DNA from: Crossaster papposus
Taxonomy: Eukaryota > Echinodermata > Asteroidea > Velatida > Solasteridae
NCBI GenBank assembly: GCA_037893245.1
Contig: JBAIAA010000743.1
Coordinates: 186,001 to 250,000 of the forward strand
DNA: 64,000 bases
Direction of reading: 5' to 3'
Under the pieces are notes generated by a model. The model saw only the letters and a program-made list of their open reading frames with translations. It did not search any database and was not told where the DNA came from. The translations under genes were made by a program, and so were the position numbers. Below, piece by piece: positions 36,214 through 48,087 of this stretch (its first letter is position 1; each line of letters begins with the position of its first letter).

Positions 36214-37032
36214 ACATGTATCCAGAAACATAAGCCGGGTCATCTGACGGAAAGTACCTCACGCCCATTTTATTTTTATTTTAATCTTCATCATTTAACG
36301 AGAATTTGTTGTGGCGCCTGATACCGTTTCCCTACCACAAAGCCATTTCCGTTTACAAAAATACCCAAACTATTGTCATCGCTGGCAGAAAGCTACCGAT
36401 GATAAAACAGCTTTTTATGTCACTCACTTGACAAGATTCTTCCGACACCTATGTTTTGTATTCTTCACTCATCTTGCATTATTTTTAACCTGTCTTCTTC
36501 TTTTTTGTTGTTGGCTGTTGAGGATTCCAACATTTCAACCTTGGATGGGCTTAAGGCGTGAAGTGAAGTGCAAACGCCCCCGGAGGTCCCGGGGCCCCCT
36601 CCGAGCGCGTCAGGGATGATTCGCACTTGGCATGGCGAGCAGACTGAAATGATGTCATCTCAATATTTTCTGAGTGACGGACGCTGACGGGCCGGCTTTA
36701 ACCCAGAAAAAAAAACTTAAAAGCGGAAATGTACTTGGGCCCTTGAAAGTCAGCTGACTAGGCCTATACCGAGTGATCCGTGTTTTATTTTATTTCCTCG
36801 CTGTTTACTGTGAAGCAGAGATGACTTTTCCCCTTAAGTTGGTAAGCCAAGAAAGCTTAAAGAGATTTACGAGAAAATGGACAGGACAAATTGAGCCACA
36901 ACCTTTAGAAAACAAGACTTAGTATTCTTTGTGCTATGTGTAATTGCATGAATTTGCATCAATGTACACACTTATTGTGGGATAGGTTTGGTGTAGGAAA
37001 GAACTATAGGGTGTGACAATGGCAGCAGACGA
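36214..37032. other. Gene-less stretch
   Basis: The plus frame 36311-36619 has a hydrophobic middle and an Arg-rich end but no recognised domain. GGAGGTCCCGGGGCCCCCTCC at 36581-36601 is a GC-rich dyad. Confidence 0.45.
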
Positions 37033-37054
37033 CAGACTGCATTGAGTCTCCGCA

Positions 37055-37690
37055 AGTTCATTTCAAGTCCATTCAAAGTCCATTCCGAGTCAATTCCGAG
37101 TCCATTCCGAGTCCACCCCGAGTCCATCCCGAGTCCATCCCGAGTCCATCACGAGTCCATCCCAAGTCCATCCCGAGTCCATCCCAAGTCCATTCCAAGT
37201 CCATTCCAAGTCCATTCCAAGTCCATTCCAAGTCCATTCCAAGTCCATTCCAAGTCCATTCCAAGTCCATTCCAAGTCCATTCCAAGTCCATTCCAAGTC
37301 CATCCCAAGTCCATCCCAAGTCCATCCCAAGTCCATCCCACAAGTCCACCCCAAGTCCACCCCAAGTCCACCCCAAGTCCACCCCAAGTCCATTCCAAGT
37401 CCATTCCAAGTCCATTCCAAGTCCATTCCAAGTCCATTCCAAGTCCATCCCAAGTCCATCCCACAAGTCCATCCCACAAGTCCACCCCAAGTCCACCCCA
37501 AGTCCACCCCAAGTCCACCCCAAGTCCACCCCAAGTCCACCCCAAGTCCATTCCAAGTCCATTCCAAGTCCATTCCAAGTCCATTCCAAGTCCATTCCAA
37601 GTCCATTCCAAGTCCATTCCAAGTCCATTCCAAGTCCATTCCAAGTCCATTCCAAGTCCATTCCAAGTCCATTCCAAGTCCATTCCAAGT
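37055..37690 (+). repeat. 11-bp minisatellite, AAGTCCATTCC
   Basis: There are about 57 units. Variants are GAGTCCATCCC (left edge), AAGTCCATCCC, AAGTCCACCCC and 13-bp AAGTCCATCCCAC. Variants occur in blocks in the order ATTCC, ATCCC, ATCCCAC, ACCCC. This order appears twice (about 37190-37390 and 37390-37545), so a longer segment was duplicated. Eleven is not a multiple of three and the unit has no stop in any frame. Long 11-residue-repeat frames therefore exist on both strands (plus 37042-37758; minus 37073-37703) and are not evidence of a gene. Confidence 0.95.
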
Positions 37691-37811
37691 CCTTCAGTCT
37701 CAAGTCAAGTCACTATAGCTTGTTGAATAAGCATTATAAGTGTGCAGTCAGTGACTAAAAGTTGAGATTTCGTACATTAAACAAATTCAAACTGTTGAAT
37801 TCATCAGTTTA

Positions 37812-38039
37812 TTAGGTAGGATACACCATTGGTAATTGCTTGAATTATTATGAGTAGACGGTGGATTAGGGGAGTCCGTTTTACAATCATGGATGGTGAG
37901 AAAAGCAAGAAAAACGACGTTCGTTTTCAACCGGCGTCGGGCAGTGGTTCTTATGTTGTTCTTGTTGTTTTTGTCGCGATCGCCGTCCGGAGGTAGTATT
38001 TATTTTGCGATATCTGCAAATGGTTTATCCTACCTTTAA
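37812..38039 (+). mobile_element. TTAA-type MITE family, copy 1 (short)
   Basis: The ends TTAGGTAGGATACACCATTGG and CAAATGGTTTATCCTACCTTTAA form inverted repeats. Internal GCAAGAAAAACGACGTTCGT and GATATCTGCAAATGG match the copies at 40798 and 51610. It is 228 bp and lacks a central part present in those copies. TTAA next to AGGT/ACCT ends suggests a piggyBac- or Kolobok-type non-autonomous element. Confidence 0.7.
37889..37996 (+). other. Small open frame in the MITE, probably fortuitous
   Basis: A 35-codon ATG frame reads MDGEKSKKNDVRFQP, then a Gly/Ser turn and a hydrophobic run (SYVVLVVFVAIAV, residues 21-33). A 58-codon counterpart with MDAEEKSKKNGVRFQP lies in the copy at 51610-51966. 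The copy at 40798 keeps KSKKNGVRF but has no ATG. Other copies of the same MITE family have related DNA without this frame, so selection on a peptide is doubtful. Confidence 0.2.
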
Positions 38040-38212
38040 TGTTTACAATTACAACTGGTAAAGAGGAGTCACTGACTGCACACTTATATAATGTTGATTC
38101 AACACTTCAGTTTTAAGCGTGTATTGAAAAGAACTGTTCCCATTCCATTAATTATTTGTGACTGGACCTGTTGTATGAATTAAGGTACTTGTGATGGAAT
38201 CGATTACAACAT

Positions 38213-39459
38213 AAGTATGACAAACAGATTATAGCGACTGCATGGTGATGGTGGGTAAAGGTGATCTGCAACAATGTATAAGGTGACGTTGTTAAAGATG
38301 TCCGCTGGACATTCATTGGCTAAAACGACGATGACAGCAACCACCGTGACAATATAACAACACCCACGAAGAAGAGGACACCAAATGAACGACACCTGTC
38401 TGACAAGTACAAGTACCCCTCACAGTCCTTGAAAGAAGAAGAAAAAAGGCCACCACCTGAAAGCGAGATAGAGTCGGATCCAACACACCGATAGCTTCTT
38501 GCCAGTGATCTGACCATCTCATCACAACCTGTCATCACTCCCAACCTTTGCTTCACACTTGCCATCCTTCCCCTCTCACCAAAACAAGCCTCTTATTATT
38601 AAAACCGAGAGGCGCTGAAAAGATAAGCCGGGGCATTATATTCCCATTTTCTGATCATAATCAATTACTCCTGCGTGACTCACACGCGGGACAATCTTAC
38701 AAGAAAAGATAGAGAAAAAACAACTTCGCCAACAACACATTTTTTCTCTCCCCCTAAGTGGTTGGACCTTGAAAGCTTTCCCAGAAAGTCAAAAAAGGAG
38801 GGAGAATTAGAAAGAGCAATTTTAATAGGCACAACATGCTGCATATTTCAGGTATTAATAACTTGAGGGTGGAAGGCGCCGAGATGATAACCAAATGCCA
38901 CATTTAGTGCCAACAGATAAACTTTGTGACTGATGACATAAGACAGTCGGAGGTGGCCTAGGGGGCCCTTTATCTTATTATCGGTAGAGAGGAAAGGGGG
39001 GGGGGGGGGACGGACCCGCCGAAAGAGCCGACGTACTTTACTACTTTCCCAGCTCTAGATGCAATCATGCATATTTAATGCGCATACCGCACAATTGTCG
39101 ACAATATGTTTTTCTGCCCTAAGGGCTTGTACATACCAAAGATGAACGAAGATATTACATAACGAATCAATGGGGGACGATTTTCAATGAAGCATAATAA
39201 TTACATGGACGGGGTCGTAAATTGATCATTTGCAACAACCAAAATCAGGCGCCAGATTAAAAAAACAACAAATTTTGTGGGTGAGGGAAATGAGTAAATA
39301 AGAAAGGGAAAGGTTACGGCACGCAACTGGTGCTGAAAAAAAGAGGTGAACAATGACAACTAGTATTCTACAGTGTATTATCAAATATTGTACGAAAAAC
39401 CCATTAAACGCAAAAGTGCAAATGATGTCAAAACAATTATAGTACAGTAAAAATATGGT
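38213..39459. other. Gene-less stretch with a 14-G run
   Basis: Poly-G at 38996-39009. Overlapping minus frames at 38204-38565 have no recognised domain. Confidence 0.5.
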
Positions 39460-40655
39460 TTGACCTCGGACAAATTGCAACATAATTTTTTTTCACCAGA
39501 ATGCATTTCTATAAGGTCCCTAGAATGACATACTAAAACTCTTAAAAAATCCAAGTGGTGGAAATATGATTAATTTGCATAAATCGTTAATCCCTGCCAT
39601 GTAATATATTTATTCCCATATTTGCATATATATATATATATGTTTTTTATTTTTTTAAGTTTATTTTGGTGATTCTACTTACACATCCTTACTTCAATAA
39701 CAATTTCTAAAGCATACAAGTGACTGAATAATTATGAGAACATAGTAATGATCTAAAATGACTACAATTATACCCTATAATTTGCGCGCATTTACCTTGT
39801 CTCCAGATATCATCAAGTAGTCAGTATTGATGAGCTTCAGATTAACCAAGTTGCTTACTGGCACAGTTATCATATTAAAACCTTATGGAAAATCATGTGC
39901 ACAATGATACCATTGTGATATTTAGCCCAGCAAACAAAAACAGGGGAAAATGAGGTTTTCGTATATTGGGCTGTCAAGTAAGTCTAGGGTTGCCTGAACG
40001 TGGGAGACTTTAATAAGTTCAAGAAAATTCCAAAAATTATCGGTAAGAATACATTTTGACGTTGACATTATTGTAAGCAACAATAATCTTTTATTTTGGG
40101 GATTCCTTGAATTTGTTCAGGTTTCCTACGTTAGGCAACCCTTCACGTACTTTTTACGAACACCTCGTTTTCCCCTGTTTTTGTTTGCTGGGCTAAATAT
40201 CACAATGGTATCATTGTGCACATGATTTTCCATAAGGTTTTAATATGGTAACTGTGCCAGTAAGCAACTTGGTTAATCTGAAGCTCATCACTACTGACTA
40301 CTTGATGATATCTGGAGACAAGGTAAATGCGCGCAAATTATAGGGTATAATTGTAGTCATTTTAGATCATTACTATGTTCTCATAATTATTCAGTCACTT
40401 GTATGCTTTAGAAATTGTTATTGAAGTAAGGATGTGTAAGTAGAATCACCAAAATAAACTTTTCAAAAAAAAATATATATATATATATACGCAAATATGG
40501 GAATAAATATATTACATGGCAGGGATTAACGATTTATGCAAATTAATCATATTTCCACCACTTGGATTTTTTAAGAGTTTTAGTATGTCATTCTAGGGAC
40601 CTTATAGAAATGCATTCTGGTGAAAAAAATTATGTTGCAATTTGTCCGAGGTCAA
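39460..40655. repeat. Long near-perfect palindrome, ~500-bp arms
   Basis: The left arm 39460-39960 and right arm about 40157-40655 are reverse complements with only scattered differences by eye, for example CAGTATTGATGAGC against CAGTAGTGATGAGC, plus an AT-repeat length difference. The outer ends are TTGACCTCGGACAAATTGCA and its complement. Pairing continues imperfectly into the middle (GGGTTGCCTGAACGT against GGGTTGCCTAACGT), leaving a loop of about 100-200 bp. No coding sequence. It could be a fold-back (snap-back) transposon, a recent inverted duplication, a source of long hairpin RNA, or an assembly fold-back. No target-site duplication was seen. Confidence 0.85.
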
Positions 40656-40797
40656 CAATACAACATTAGGTATTTTTCCTGTATTAGGTGGCTGAGTGGA
40701 TACTCTGGCAACCGTGCCAAAGTCATACCAGGACTAGATTCTTCAGGCCCGCCTGGTAGATTTGAAGGAGTTCAATATTCCTCATGATTTCAAAAAG

Positions 40798-41138
40798 TTA
40801 AAAGTGCAAAAAATACAAGATGGAATCCTTCATAATTAATTAAGAACATTGAATGACTTGGACAGTTTGCAAACATAAAAGTAAGAAAAACGGCGTTCGT
40901 TTTAGCCCGGCGCCGGGCAGTGGTTCTTATGTTGTCCTTTTGTGTCTTTCGCGATCGCCGTCCCGCGATCGCGATTTTTTTTATACAAAAGTCAATTTTT
41001 CGGAACAATTACAGAATATCTAGCGCAATAATTTTTCTGAATGCCTGCAATCATTTACTTTCAAATAAGTAAGATTTTTAGAAATAATTGGGTAGTACGA
41101 TTTTTCGCTATCTGCAAATGGTGTATTCTACCTTTAAA
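40798..41138 (+). mobile_element. TTAA-type MITE family, copy 2
   Basis: Right end CAAATGGTGTATTCTACCTTTAA is well kept. The left end TTAAAAGTGC...GATGG is worn. The interior matches the copy at 51610: AAGAAAAACGGCGTTCGTTT, GGAACAATTACAGAATATCT, CAATCATTTACTTTCAAATAAG. An insertion GGCGCCGGGCAGTGGTTCTT is shared with copy 1. About 341 bp. Confidence 0.65.
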
Positions 41139-41863
41139 GGGTTCATACAACAGATTTGTGTTAATGCAAATACTAAAAATGATGAAGCTCGGTGTCCCAT
41201 TTTAACCTGTTTCTTATTGTCTTGTTGTATTTTGTTGCTTTTTTTTTACTAATGCGAATTTCAATATTCATGAGCTAAACTATGATGCCATTCCGGGCAC
41301 AACCACCAATGCTACAGCTAGCTAGCAGCACAACAAAGTTGCAACAAGACAATTTCGCGGAGTAATAAAACAAAATGCACACAACCAGGTCATCTCACTC
41401 AACTTTTGCCTCCAGATTCCTCCGCGGTCGAAACATTTCTTGATGACACTTTTTGCGATAATTATGTTGTAATCTGCCAACATCGTCGTCCACTACTTCC
41501 CTCCAATGTTTGTTTTCAAACATTCCACTTGTTTTCACGCGGGACAACGACGGGGAACCTTGGTTGGGCGCGGGGTACCGAAAAAAACTACACTGACGAT
41601 CGCTGACGTACGGCGGGTTAAGAGTGCGTGGAAATAACTCGACAAAGATCATGCACAAAATATGTTAACCAACAAGGTTATGCATTCCACAAGCTGTAAC
41701 TGTAGTATTCCTGTATTGCCAAGGGCGAATATTGGCGCTCTGGTTCCACAGTTTGTATATCTTTCAATTAAACAAGGATGGAGGGTATTACATAAAACAA
41801 GTATTAAAACAACTGGCCGAACGGACCTCCATGGTTTTCTTTAACGAACAATGCCACCGTGAA
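41139..41863. other. Gene-less stretch
   Basis: No recognised exon. TTTAAAGGGTTCATAC directly after the preceding MITE could be the start of another TTAA-type element, but no partner end was found. Confidence 0.45.
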
Positions 41864-42026
41864 ATATGTGACCCAGCACGAGTAAATGAGACAATTTGAG
41901 GCAAAAATGAAAATTGAGATTTTGATTTCATCATTTAAAGCTAAACAAGCTTTAAATGATGAAATCAAAATCTCAATTTTCATTTTTGCCTCAAAGTGTC
42001 TCATTTACTCGTGCTGGGTCACATAT
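41864..42026. mobile_element. 163-bp near-perfect hairpin element
   Basis: Arms of 79 bp (41864-41942 and 41948-42026) match at all but about one position and enclose a 5-nt loop (AAACA). Ends are ATATGTGACCCAGCACGAG and its complement. Because both strands carry the same sequence, mirror-image frames arise on plus (41886) and minus (to 42004), both containing FEAKMKIEILISSFKA. These are not two genes. It is either a very compact fold-back MITE or a young inverted duplication. Its transcript would fold into a long uninterrupted stem. Confidence 0.85.
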
Positions 42027-45000
42027 AGGCGCGCAAACAAAACAATGCGCGCTGAAAGATTGGTGGTTTTTTTTACAGTCATATTTCCTGACGTTTCAAC
42101 AACTGACAAAAATTGGCTCAAGAAGTACATTTTAGAACTGCAGCCAGTCACTATATGTGAGTAGGATAAACGCAACACCAGAAGACAGTGATTCGGTCTG
42201 ACTACCAGACTGCATGTACTTATACAATACCCTTCATAATGGCGTTGCGTATACACGTGGTATAATACACAAATGGATGTACCTCAGATTATTTCCGTAC
42301 TACGAGTACGAGCTAAATCTTATCAAAACATGTTCATTGTTCAGTAGGATTCTGGATTGGACATACAACCATACCCCCCCCCCCCCCCTAATTTAGATCC
42401 CAGAATGGCAATGAATTAAAGAAATGTTGGCAACGGGGTACGTTCAGTTTGGTAAGGTGGGCGTTAGACACTTGTACATGCAAGACCAAGTCTCTGGAGT
42501 CTTTGGAGTATTGAGCATCCAAGGCGGCGGCAAGGTTACTGTAATTTATAAGCTACCTCCGCCTTGTTGCTCACATCCCGCAAATTAAAATTTTGTAGGT
42601 ACGGTACAAAGTAAACTCCTCAAAAAAGAAATGTTAACAAGACATGAATCTGGGACTGAGAAACAAAATTAGTTTACAATGTCCCCCCTCCCCATAAAAA
42701 AAATAACACACCCCAAAATACCTCTCCAGATCCTCTCTAAATTCTCATCTGGAAATTACCAATGGATTGATTATTTGATAGATTGATATTTAAGATAACA
42801 TTTACGATAACATTTAAGGTACAAAATGTCAGTAATAAGTGGGGCTGAATGATTGGGACCCAGAACTAGAGCCATTAAACGGAAGAAAAAAGTCAAAACC
42901 GAACTAGGACTTTTTCTAATACATAGGACAATTCTGTAAATTTGGACATGTGGGCACATGTACATGAGCTGCTGTTGTTAAAAAAATGTCAATGTGATAC
43001 ATCACATAATTATGTGACATCTTATGATGTAGAAAACAATTATAGACCGCAATAAGGTACACCACCAGCTTAAAGACATTGTACACGTACATTGTATTAT
43101 AAATTATGCACAGCTATCAACCCTCATCCGAAAAGGTAACAGAAAATAATGCCTGGCATTCCAAAAATCATTACTGGAAACTCTCCCTCGAGATTTTCGT
43201 CTCGTGAACCCCACAAGCACGCCTGCTTAGACTTGTAAATAAAATATTTCATCATGAATAAACCAATATTTTTGTATATTGCAATTCAAATTTAATTACC
43301 GGGCATCAATGCTTCAGAAGGGTCCGAGGGTGGCTATTAATGTCAAGAGGCCAGTTTTTTTTTTAATGATGGGAGTATAAACTAGGGCTTCAGGTACCCG
43401 AGTACCCGACCACTGATGTCAGGAGCCTGTTCCAGATTATAATAGAATTCTGAACAGCAACAGCCAAGATATAAATGTTGGGATTGGCTTTCTTTAGCCA
43501 GTTCGCGTCATAATGGATAAACACGTCATGAGCCAGGCCGGAAATATCTGTCAGCGACCGGCTCGCAGCGAGTAAGACCAGAAATATCGGGTAGTGCTAC
43601 CCACAGATGCTGGCATGAATCCATCTCGGACCGAGGTTCTTCACGCCTGGGCCCGGTCAATGTCAAAATATTCCTGGTTAACGGGTATCCGGGTACCCAT
43701 GTTTTGTTTTTAATTGGGTACCTGATTCCCATACTCATACCCATACACACCCCTAGTGTAAATTGGAGATGTTCAAGCTTGCCCATTTATCATACAACTT
43801 ACAAGAGGTTAAAAGAAAAAAAGAAAAATCTATGTACAAATTCCGACAGAAAAAATTGGAAAAATAATAATGGACTTGTGATCTGTTCTGCTGGCAGCAA
43901 TTACATCGTAGTCCTAGCCATTCAACATGAGCCATCTTCTCAAGTAATCCCCGACTACGTATTGAGAGACATCTTTCGGTAACCGGAGATAGTTAATAAA
44001 GAAAATGGGACCTTTTTTTCTTTCTGAGAAAGCAGGAAAAATGAAATCACTTTGGACACCTTAAAGTGCCAAGTGTGGAGATTCTAGTCATCACGTTGGG
44101 GTCAACCATTGAAGTGTCATGATGAAAGATGATATTAAAGGGTCTATTAGATGAAATGGTAACTGGGGCCGTGTCTATAATAATTGCAAATTTAGGTAAC
44201 AAATATAAACTTACTTTTTGAGTTTAATTCCTTTTAGAGCCAATGTTCTCTAGATGTTGCAAAGGAGCTGTTGTTACTATTGATGAATTCATTTGTCTAT
44301 TAATCAAACACATTAAAAAGAAAGAAAAGAAATAAAGTGAATAAAAAACTGAGGGCAGAATGAGCTGGAGAACTCCATAGAGTTCATTTGTCACTGGGGT
44401 CATTTGGAGGTCACTGGGGTCATCTAGAGGTCACTAGGAGCCAGCAACCCTGTTCTGGAGCAGGATTGAGGGCAAAATCAATCTCGGGGTTGACGTGTAG
44501 TTGGAGCAGGGTTGAAAATGTTCAAGTCTGAAATGCTGCATGTTTTCAACCCTGCATTAACCCTATATCAACCCTGAAATTTGTCTAGTTTGAAAAGGGC
44601 CAAGTAATGAGATCTGATGTAGGACAAAAGAAGTGTTCGCTCAAAGCCTCAACTGCACATTGTTTTTAAAATGGCGTATGCCAAAAAACCTCCCTTTCTT
44701 GCTGGCCTATTTCCACAATGCCAAACTTTTGTCTCAGAAACTGTGAGGCAATGTTGGGAGCAAAATGAGGAGGGCGAAAGGGGGGTTTATATGCCACAAA
44801 TAACCACGTTTGGCATTTTTGTTTGCAGATGTAGTTTGTGAGAGGGGAGTACAGCCCAAGAAAACTGCAGGAAGAAAGAGGAACAGGGAATCATGTGCCA
44901 GTCAAACACCATCGGACCACCTAGGAATACGGTTTCGGCCAACAAAGAAAAAAAAGTAAAATGAAGTACCATCGAAGAGGTCTTTGAAGAGGGAGAATGA

Positions 45001-45690
45001 CCATTAACAACACCTTACCCCCACCTCCTCCCCTAAAACTTCAAGATTTGTGTCATCCAAACAACCAGAGAAGTGCAATTGAAAATGGAGACATCCAATG
45101 GATTCCTGCATGTTGGCAAGACACTCAGAGGCTGACATGTGGTTAGACCTGCTCTAATGCCACACACATATACTGCTCCCTGAGTCACAAGGAAATGGCT
45201 GTTATTTGCATCACTGGACCAGATTTTTCTCCCCACTTCCTTTATTCTTTATTTGCGGGACTAAAACAAGAAAAAGAAGAGATGGGATGCTATTTAGACA
45301 ATCTCCAAAGTGCCAGTCAGTTGTTTATTGCATTGTGATTGGGAATTAATTTGAATTGTAGCCCCCCTCTCCCCTTTTTTCTCTCTCCTGTCATCTCATC
45401 GAAATGCTCTTCTGAAGGGGGACCAATGAGGCATATGATTGCTGAAGGACAAGATGTGCAGGGAAGAGACGGAAAGTAATTTTCTATTATTTTCAAGGAG
45501 TGAATTTGAGGTTCAATGTGTTAGTGGAAGTGTGATGCCACGACTTGCCGGCACTAATCAACTGGGGCCAATGTCACGGCGTAGCTCAACAGTTACTATA
45601 GCAGAAAAACTATTTCACGGCATTTTTGTGCTGACGTTTCTGTAGAAACTTATTGGATTTTTAAAATCCGAGGAAAGAGATATAAAGCAG
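42027..45690. other. Gene-less stretch with minor repeats
   Basis: Contents: a 15-C run (42374-42388), a fragment of the 1.7-kb inverted-repeat family (about 42630-42670), a possible MITE at 43382-43759, and 2.4 copies of the 20-bp unit TCACTGGGGTCATTTGGAGG (44391-44440). A segment rich in CAACCCTG/CAGGGTTG words lies at 44440-44580. No exon was recognised. Confidence 0.5.
43382..43759. mobile_element. Possible MITE with GGTACCCG motifs
   Basis: The ends ACTAGGGCTTCAGGTACCCG and CCATACACACCCCTAGT share an inverted ACTAGG, and the edges carry GGTACCC words in both orientations (43393, 43693, 43717). The inner sequence is unique. The inverted match is short, so this call is weak. Confidence 0.3.
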
Positions 45691-46307
45691 TTAAAGGTAA
45701 TATAAAACATTTGGGGGGGGGGGGGGGGGGGGGGGGGGAGGGGGGGGGGGGGGGGGCTGGTGATTTACAGAAATGGATGCATGTGAGGGTTAGTAATTTA
45801 TAGCATGTATGTTACACAGACCTGTCTAACATTGTATGCTTGTAGAAACTGGAAAAAACAAACAAAATGTTGTTCTTGTAGTCTGGTTTCCTGACGTACA
45901 TAGAGCAATGTGATGAAATGGATTAATGTACAGCCATCAGATAATTGTCACGTCAGGGAACCAGACTTGAATGCACCCGTGTGATGTCAGTTGTCATATA
46001 GTAATGGCTCCACACATTGACACGACAACTGAAACGCCCATTACAAAAACACAGGAAAATGGTGGAGTTACTTTTGTGCGGAGCCAATTGCCTTGCCAAC
46101 AGACAAAAGATGACATATTGTAAAAATAAATGTGGACTAACCTAATTTGGTAAATTTGGGCCATGATTTGAAAAAAAGTCGAGTGTTTCCATCGATGGTC
46201 GGCCAACCATCATTGAAAATTGATGCAGAACTTTTCTTACAAATGAGAGCACACCAGGTGCCATCATTTTGGTTTTCAAAGGTTTGCAAATGTTGCCTTA
46301 CCTTTAA
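45691..46307 (+). mobile_element. TTAA-type MITE family, copy 3 (617 bp)
   Basis: Clean ends: TTAAAGGTAATATAAAACATTTG and CAAATGTTGCCTTACCTTTAA. A poly-G tract starts right inside the left end. The interior has GTTACACAGACCTGTCTAA, TGTTGTTCTTGTAGTCTGG and a dyad around GATGGTCGGCCAACCATC. GAAAATTGATGCAGAACTTTTC matches other copies. No coding capacity. Directly after it, TTAAGGGGCAGTATACCTTTGC looks like the start of another TTAA-ended element. Confidence 0.75.
45713..45756 (+). repeat. Poly-G tract, 44 bp with one A
   Basis: Twenty-six G, one A, then 17 G. It lies about 20 bp inside the TTAA-type MITE. Strong G-quadruplex potential. Confidence 0.95.
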
Positions 46308-47380
46308 GGGGCAGTATACCTTTGCATCTATCCAAAAAGTGACCATTGTTCAAAAGTGTTCTTGATGTAAAGACCATAATGACTCCCTGTGAAATTATTC
46401 CTTCATTTAAAAGAAAATAATAAAAGAAGTTCGAAAATGCATCTCAGAGACGCACTTTAAAAAATTTCCATAAGTAGTTGGTTCAAAATTAATATCTTAG
46501 AAAAAAAAATTCTCAGAATTTACAGTATTCACAGAACGAAAACTTTGTCAGGTTAATCGTCACCATTCTTTAGATTTTGAGATTTTTTTGCTGTTTTAAA
46601 CAATAAAAATGCACAACTGACAAATGATATACCGTACTATATTAAGAACGTAGCTATGTTTAGGCTGGAGTGAGTGTTAGTACTTAAAGAATAAATCTTA
46701 TTTGAGTCTAAATATGCAAAGTGTAACCATGCCGATTTTTGCTCAACAGATTCATAATTTTTTCTCTTTTTGTCTTTGAACATAAATATGAATATGCATT
46801 CTCATTGGCTTAGTGAACTTGTAGACCAAAGCATGGATACATGTTAAAATCTGTATCTCTCGAGACAAATCAATTGGGATTGATAGTTTCTGAGATGGAA
46901 TCCCACGATACGAGACATGTCGGGGTATGATCAACTAATTTGTATTATTTCGTGAAATATACAGGAGAAAAATTCTATTCAGGAAAAGGTTTAATGAAAA
47001 TGTCTGCGCTTAATCGTCAAAATGGGAATAGAAATGAGAGTATTAGTATGGGTTGAGTATCCCGTTGATTGATTTTTTATTATTCTGTGAAAATGAAAGG
47101 AATACAAAAGAAGAAAAACAAAACAAAAAACATTTGGGAAAGGGTAATGAAATTTCTGGGGAAAAAAACAGCCTAATTGCAATCCGCTTTGGAATTTTGC
47201 CCAAGATGTCCGGGCCAAAACTATTTTTTATTAATGCAAATTGCACATTACGAGTCATCATCGATCATTTTAGGGGTGAATATTTTGTTCTTCTGTTTTT
47301 ATTGCTCAAGTATAATTGACATATTAAGGGCTGCTTAACGAAACATGCAATTCCCATTCTTCAAATGGGACCATTGGCAT
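46308..47380. other. Gene-less AT-rich stretch
   Basis: Nothing recognised beyond AT-rich unique sequence. Short frames at 46752-46934 and 46991-47319 have no domain. Confidence 0.5.
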
Positions 47381-47730
47381 TTAAAAGGACTCGGAACATT
47401 TAGAGATGTATTTGGCATGCATTGAGTGAATGCTCATTGTTTTCGCAGAATAAAAATGTTAATTTTTCAAGAACCATCAGTGGTCAAAGAGAACAGGCCA
47501 TATCACAAATAAATCCAACATTGGGGGCAGTGTTTGAAAATAGTAACGTTTTCCCAACAATTGCCAGCTGGCAATTGTTGGAAATTGATACAAAATTCCA
47601 CTTTTCTTGAAAACCACAGCACACCAGAATTCACAGGAGGGTTGAGACTGTGGTTCACTTTACAGTCAAGTAAGGTATATGGGAATAATAGAGTATTTTG
47701 TTTATGTTTGCAAATGGTGTATACTTTTAA
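47381..47730 (+). mobile_element. TTAA-type MITE family, copy 4
   Basis: The ends TTAAAAGGACTCGGAACATTT and CAAATGGTGTATACTTTTAA are imperfect inverted repeats. GAAATTGATACAAAATTCCA, CTTGAAAACCACAGCACACC and CAGTCAAGTAAGGTAT match other copies. A perfect 26-bp palindrome, CAACAATTGCCAG with its complement (47555-47580), sits where other copies carry different dyads. Confidence 0.75.
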
Positions 47731-48087
47731 GCAGAATGCTGGGAGTGAGCAAGTTTTTATATTTATTACCAAGAATTAATAATGAGATCTGTAAATAAAT
47801 GCAAACATCACCTGTGATATCAAGCCTCCTGTGCTCCAGTGAGATTTCATCTGACTTGTATATCGGAAAAAGGCAGTCACTACAAAACCTTGTTTTTCAC
47901 CTCCTACAATCAAAACCAAGTTAAAATAAGGGATAAGTTGGCAATTAAAAAAGAAACCTCTTAAAATTGAGCAAATTGGAATGCTTTCATATCACTCTCT
48001 GAGCTTATAATGTCATTCTGCGTAATAAAGTTCTGGGATTCAAAAAGTCTTATTTTCGACAAAAATTTGAAAATAATATTTGTTTTA

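Larger units (their letters stand above)
37033..38212. mobile_element. Probable expanded relative of the hAT-type MITE
   Basis: The left edge CAGACTGCATTGAGTCTCC and the right edge GGAATCGATTACAAC (about 38196-38210, preceded by GTACTTGTGAT) resemble the ends of the MITE at 35974-36213. Read from the right, TTGTAATCGATTCCATCACA parallels GATGTAGTCGAGTCCATCACA. Between the ends lie an 11-bp minisatellite and a nested TTAA-type MITE. I infer that AAGTCC words inside a MITE copy expanded. The ends are too diverged for certainty. Confidence 0.4.

Noticed and set aside
37042-37758. Long frames on both strands with an 11-residue periodic peptide
   Set aside because: They follow from an 11-bp stop-free tandem repeat and exist in every frame.
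41804-42164. Two very similar frames on opposite strands
   Set aside because: They are the two arms of one near-perfect hairpin read from each side.
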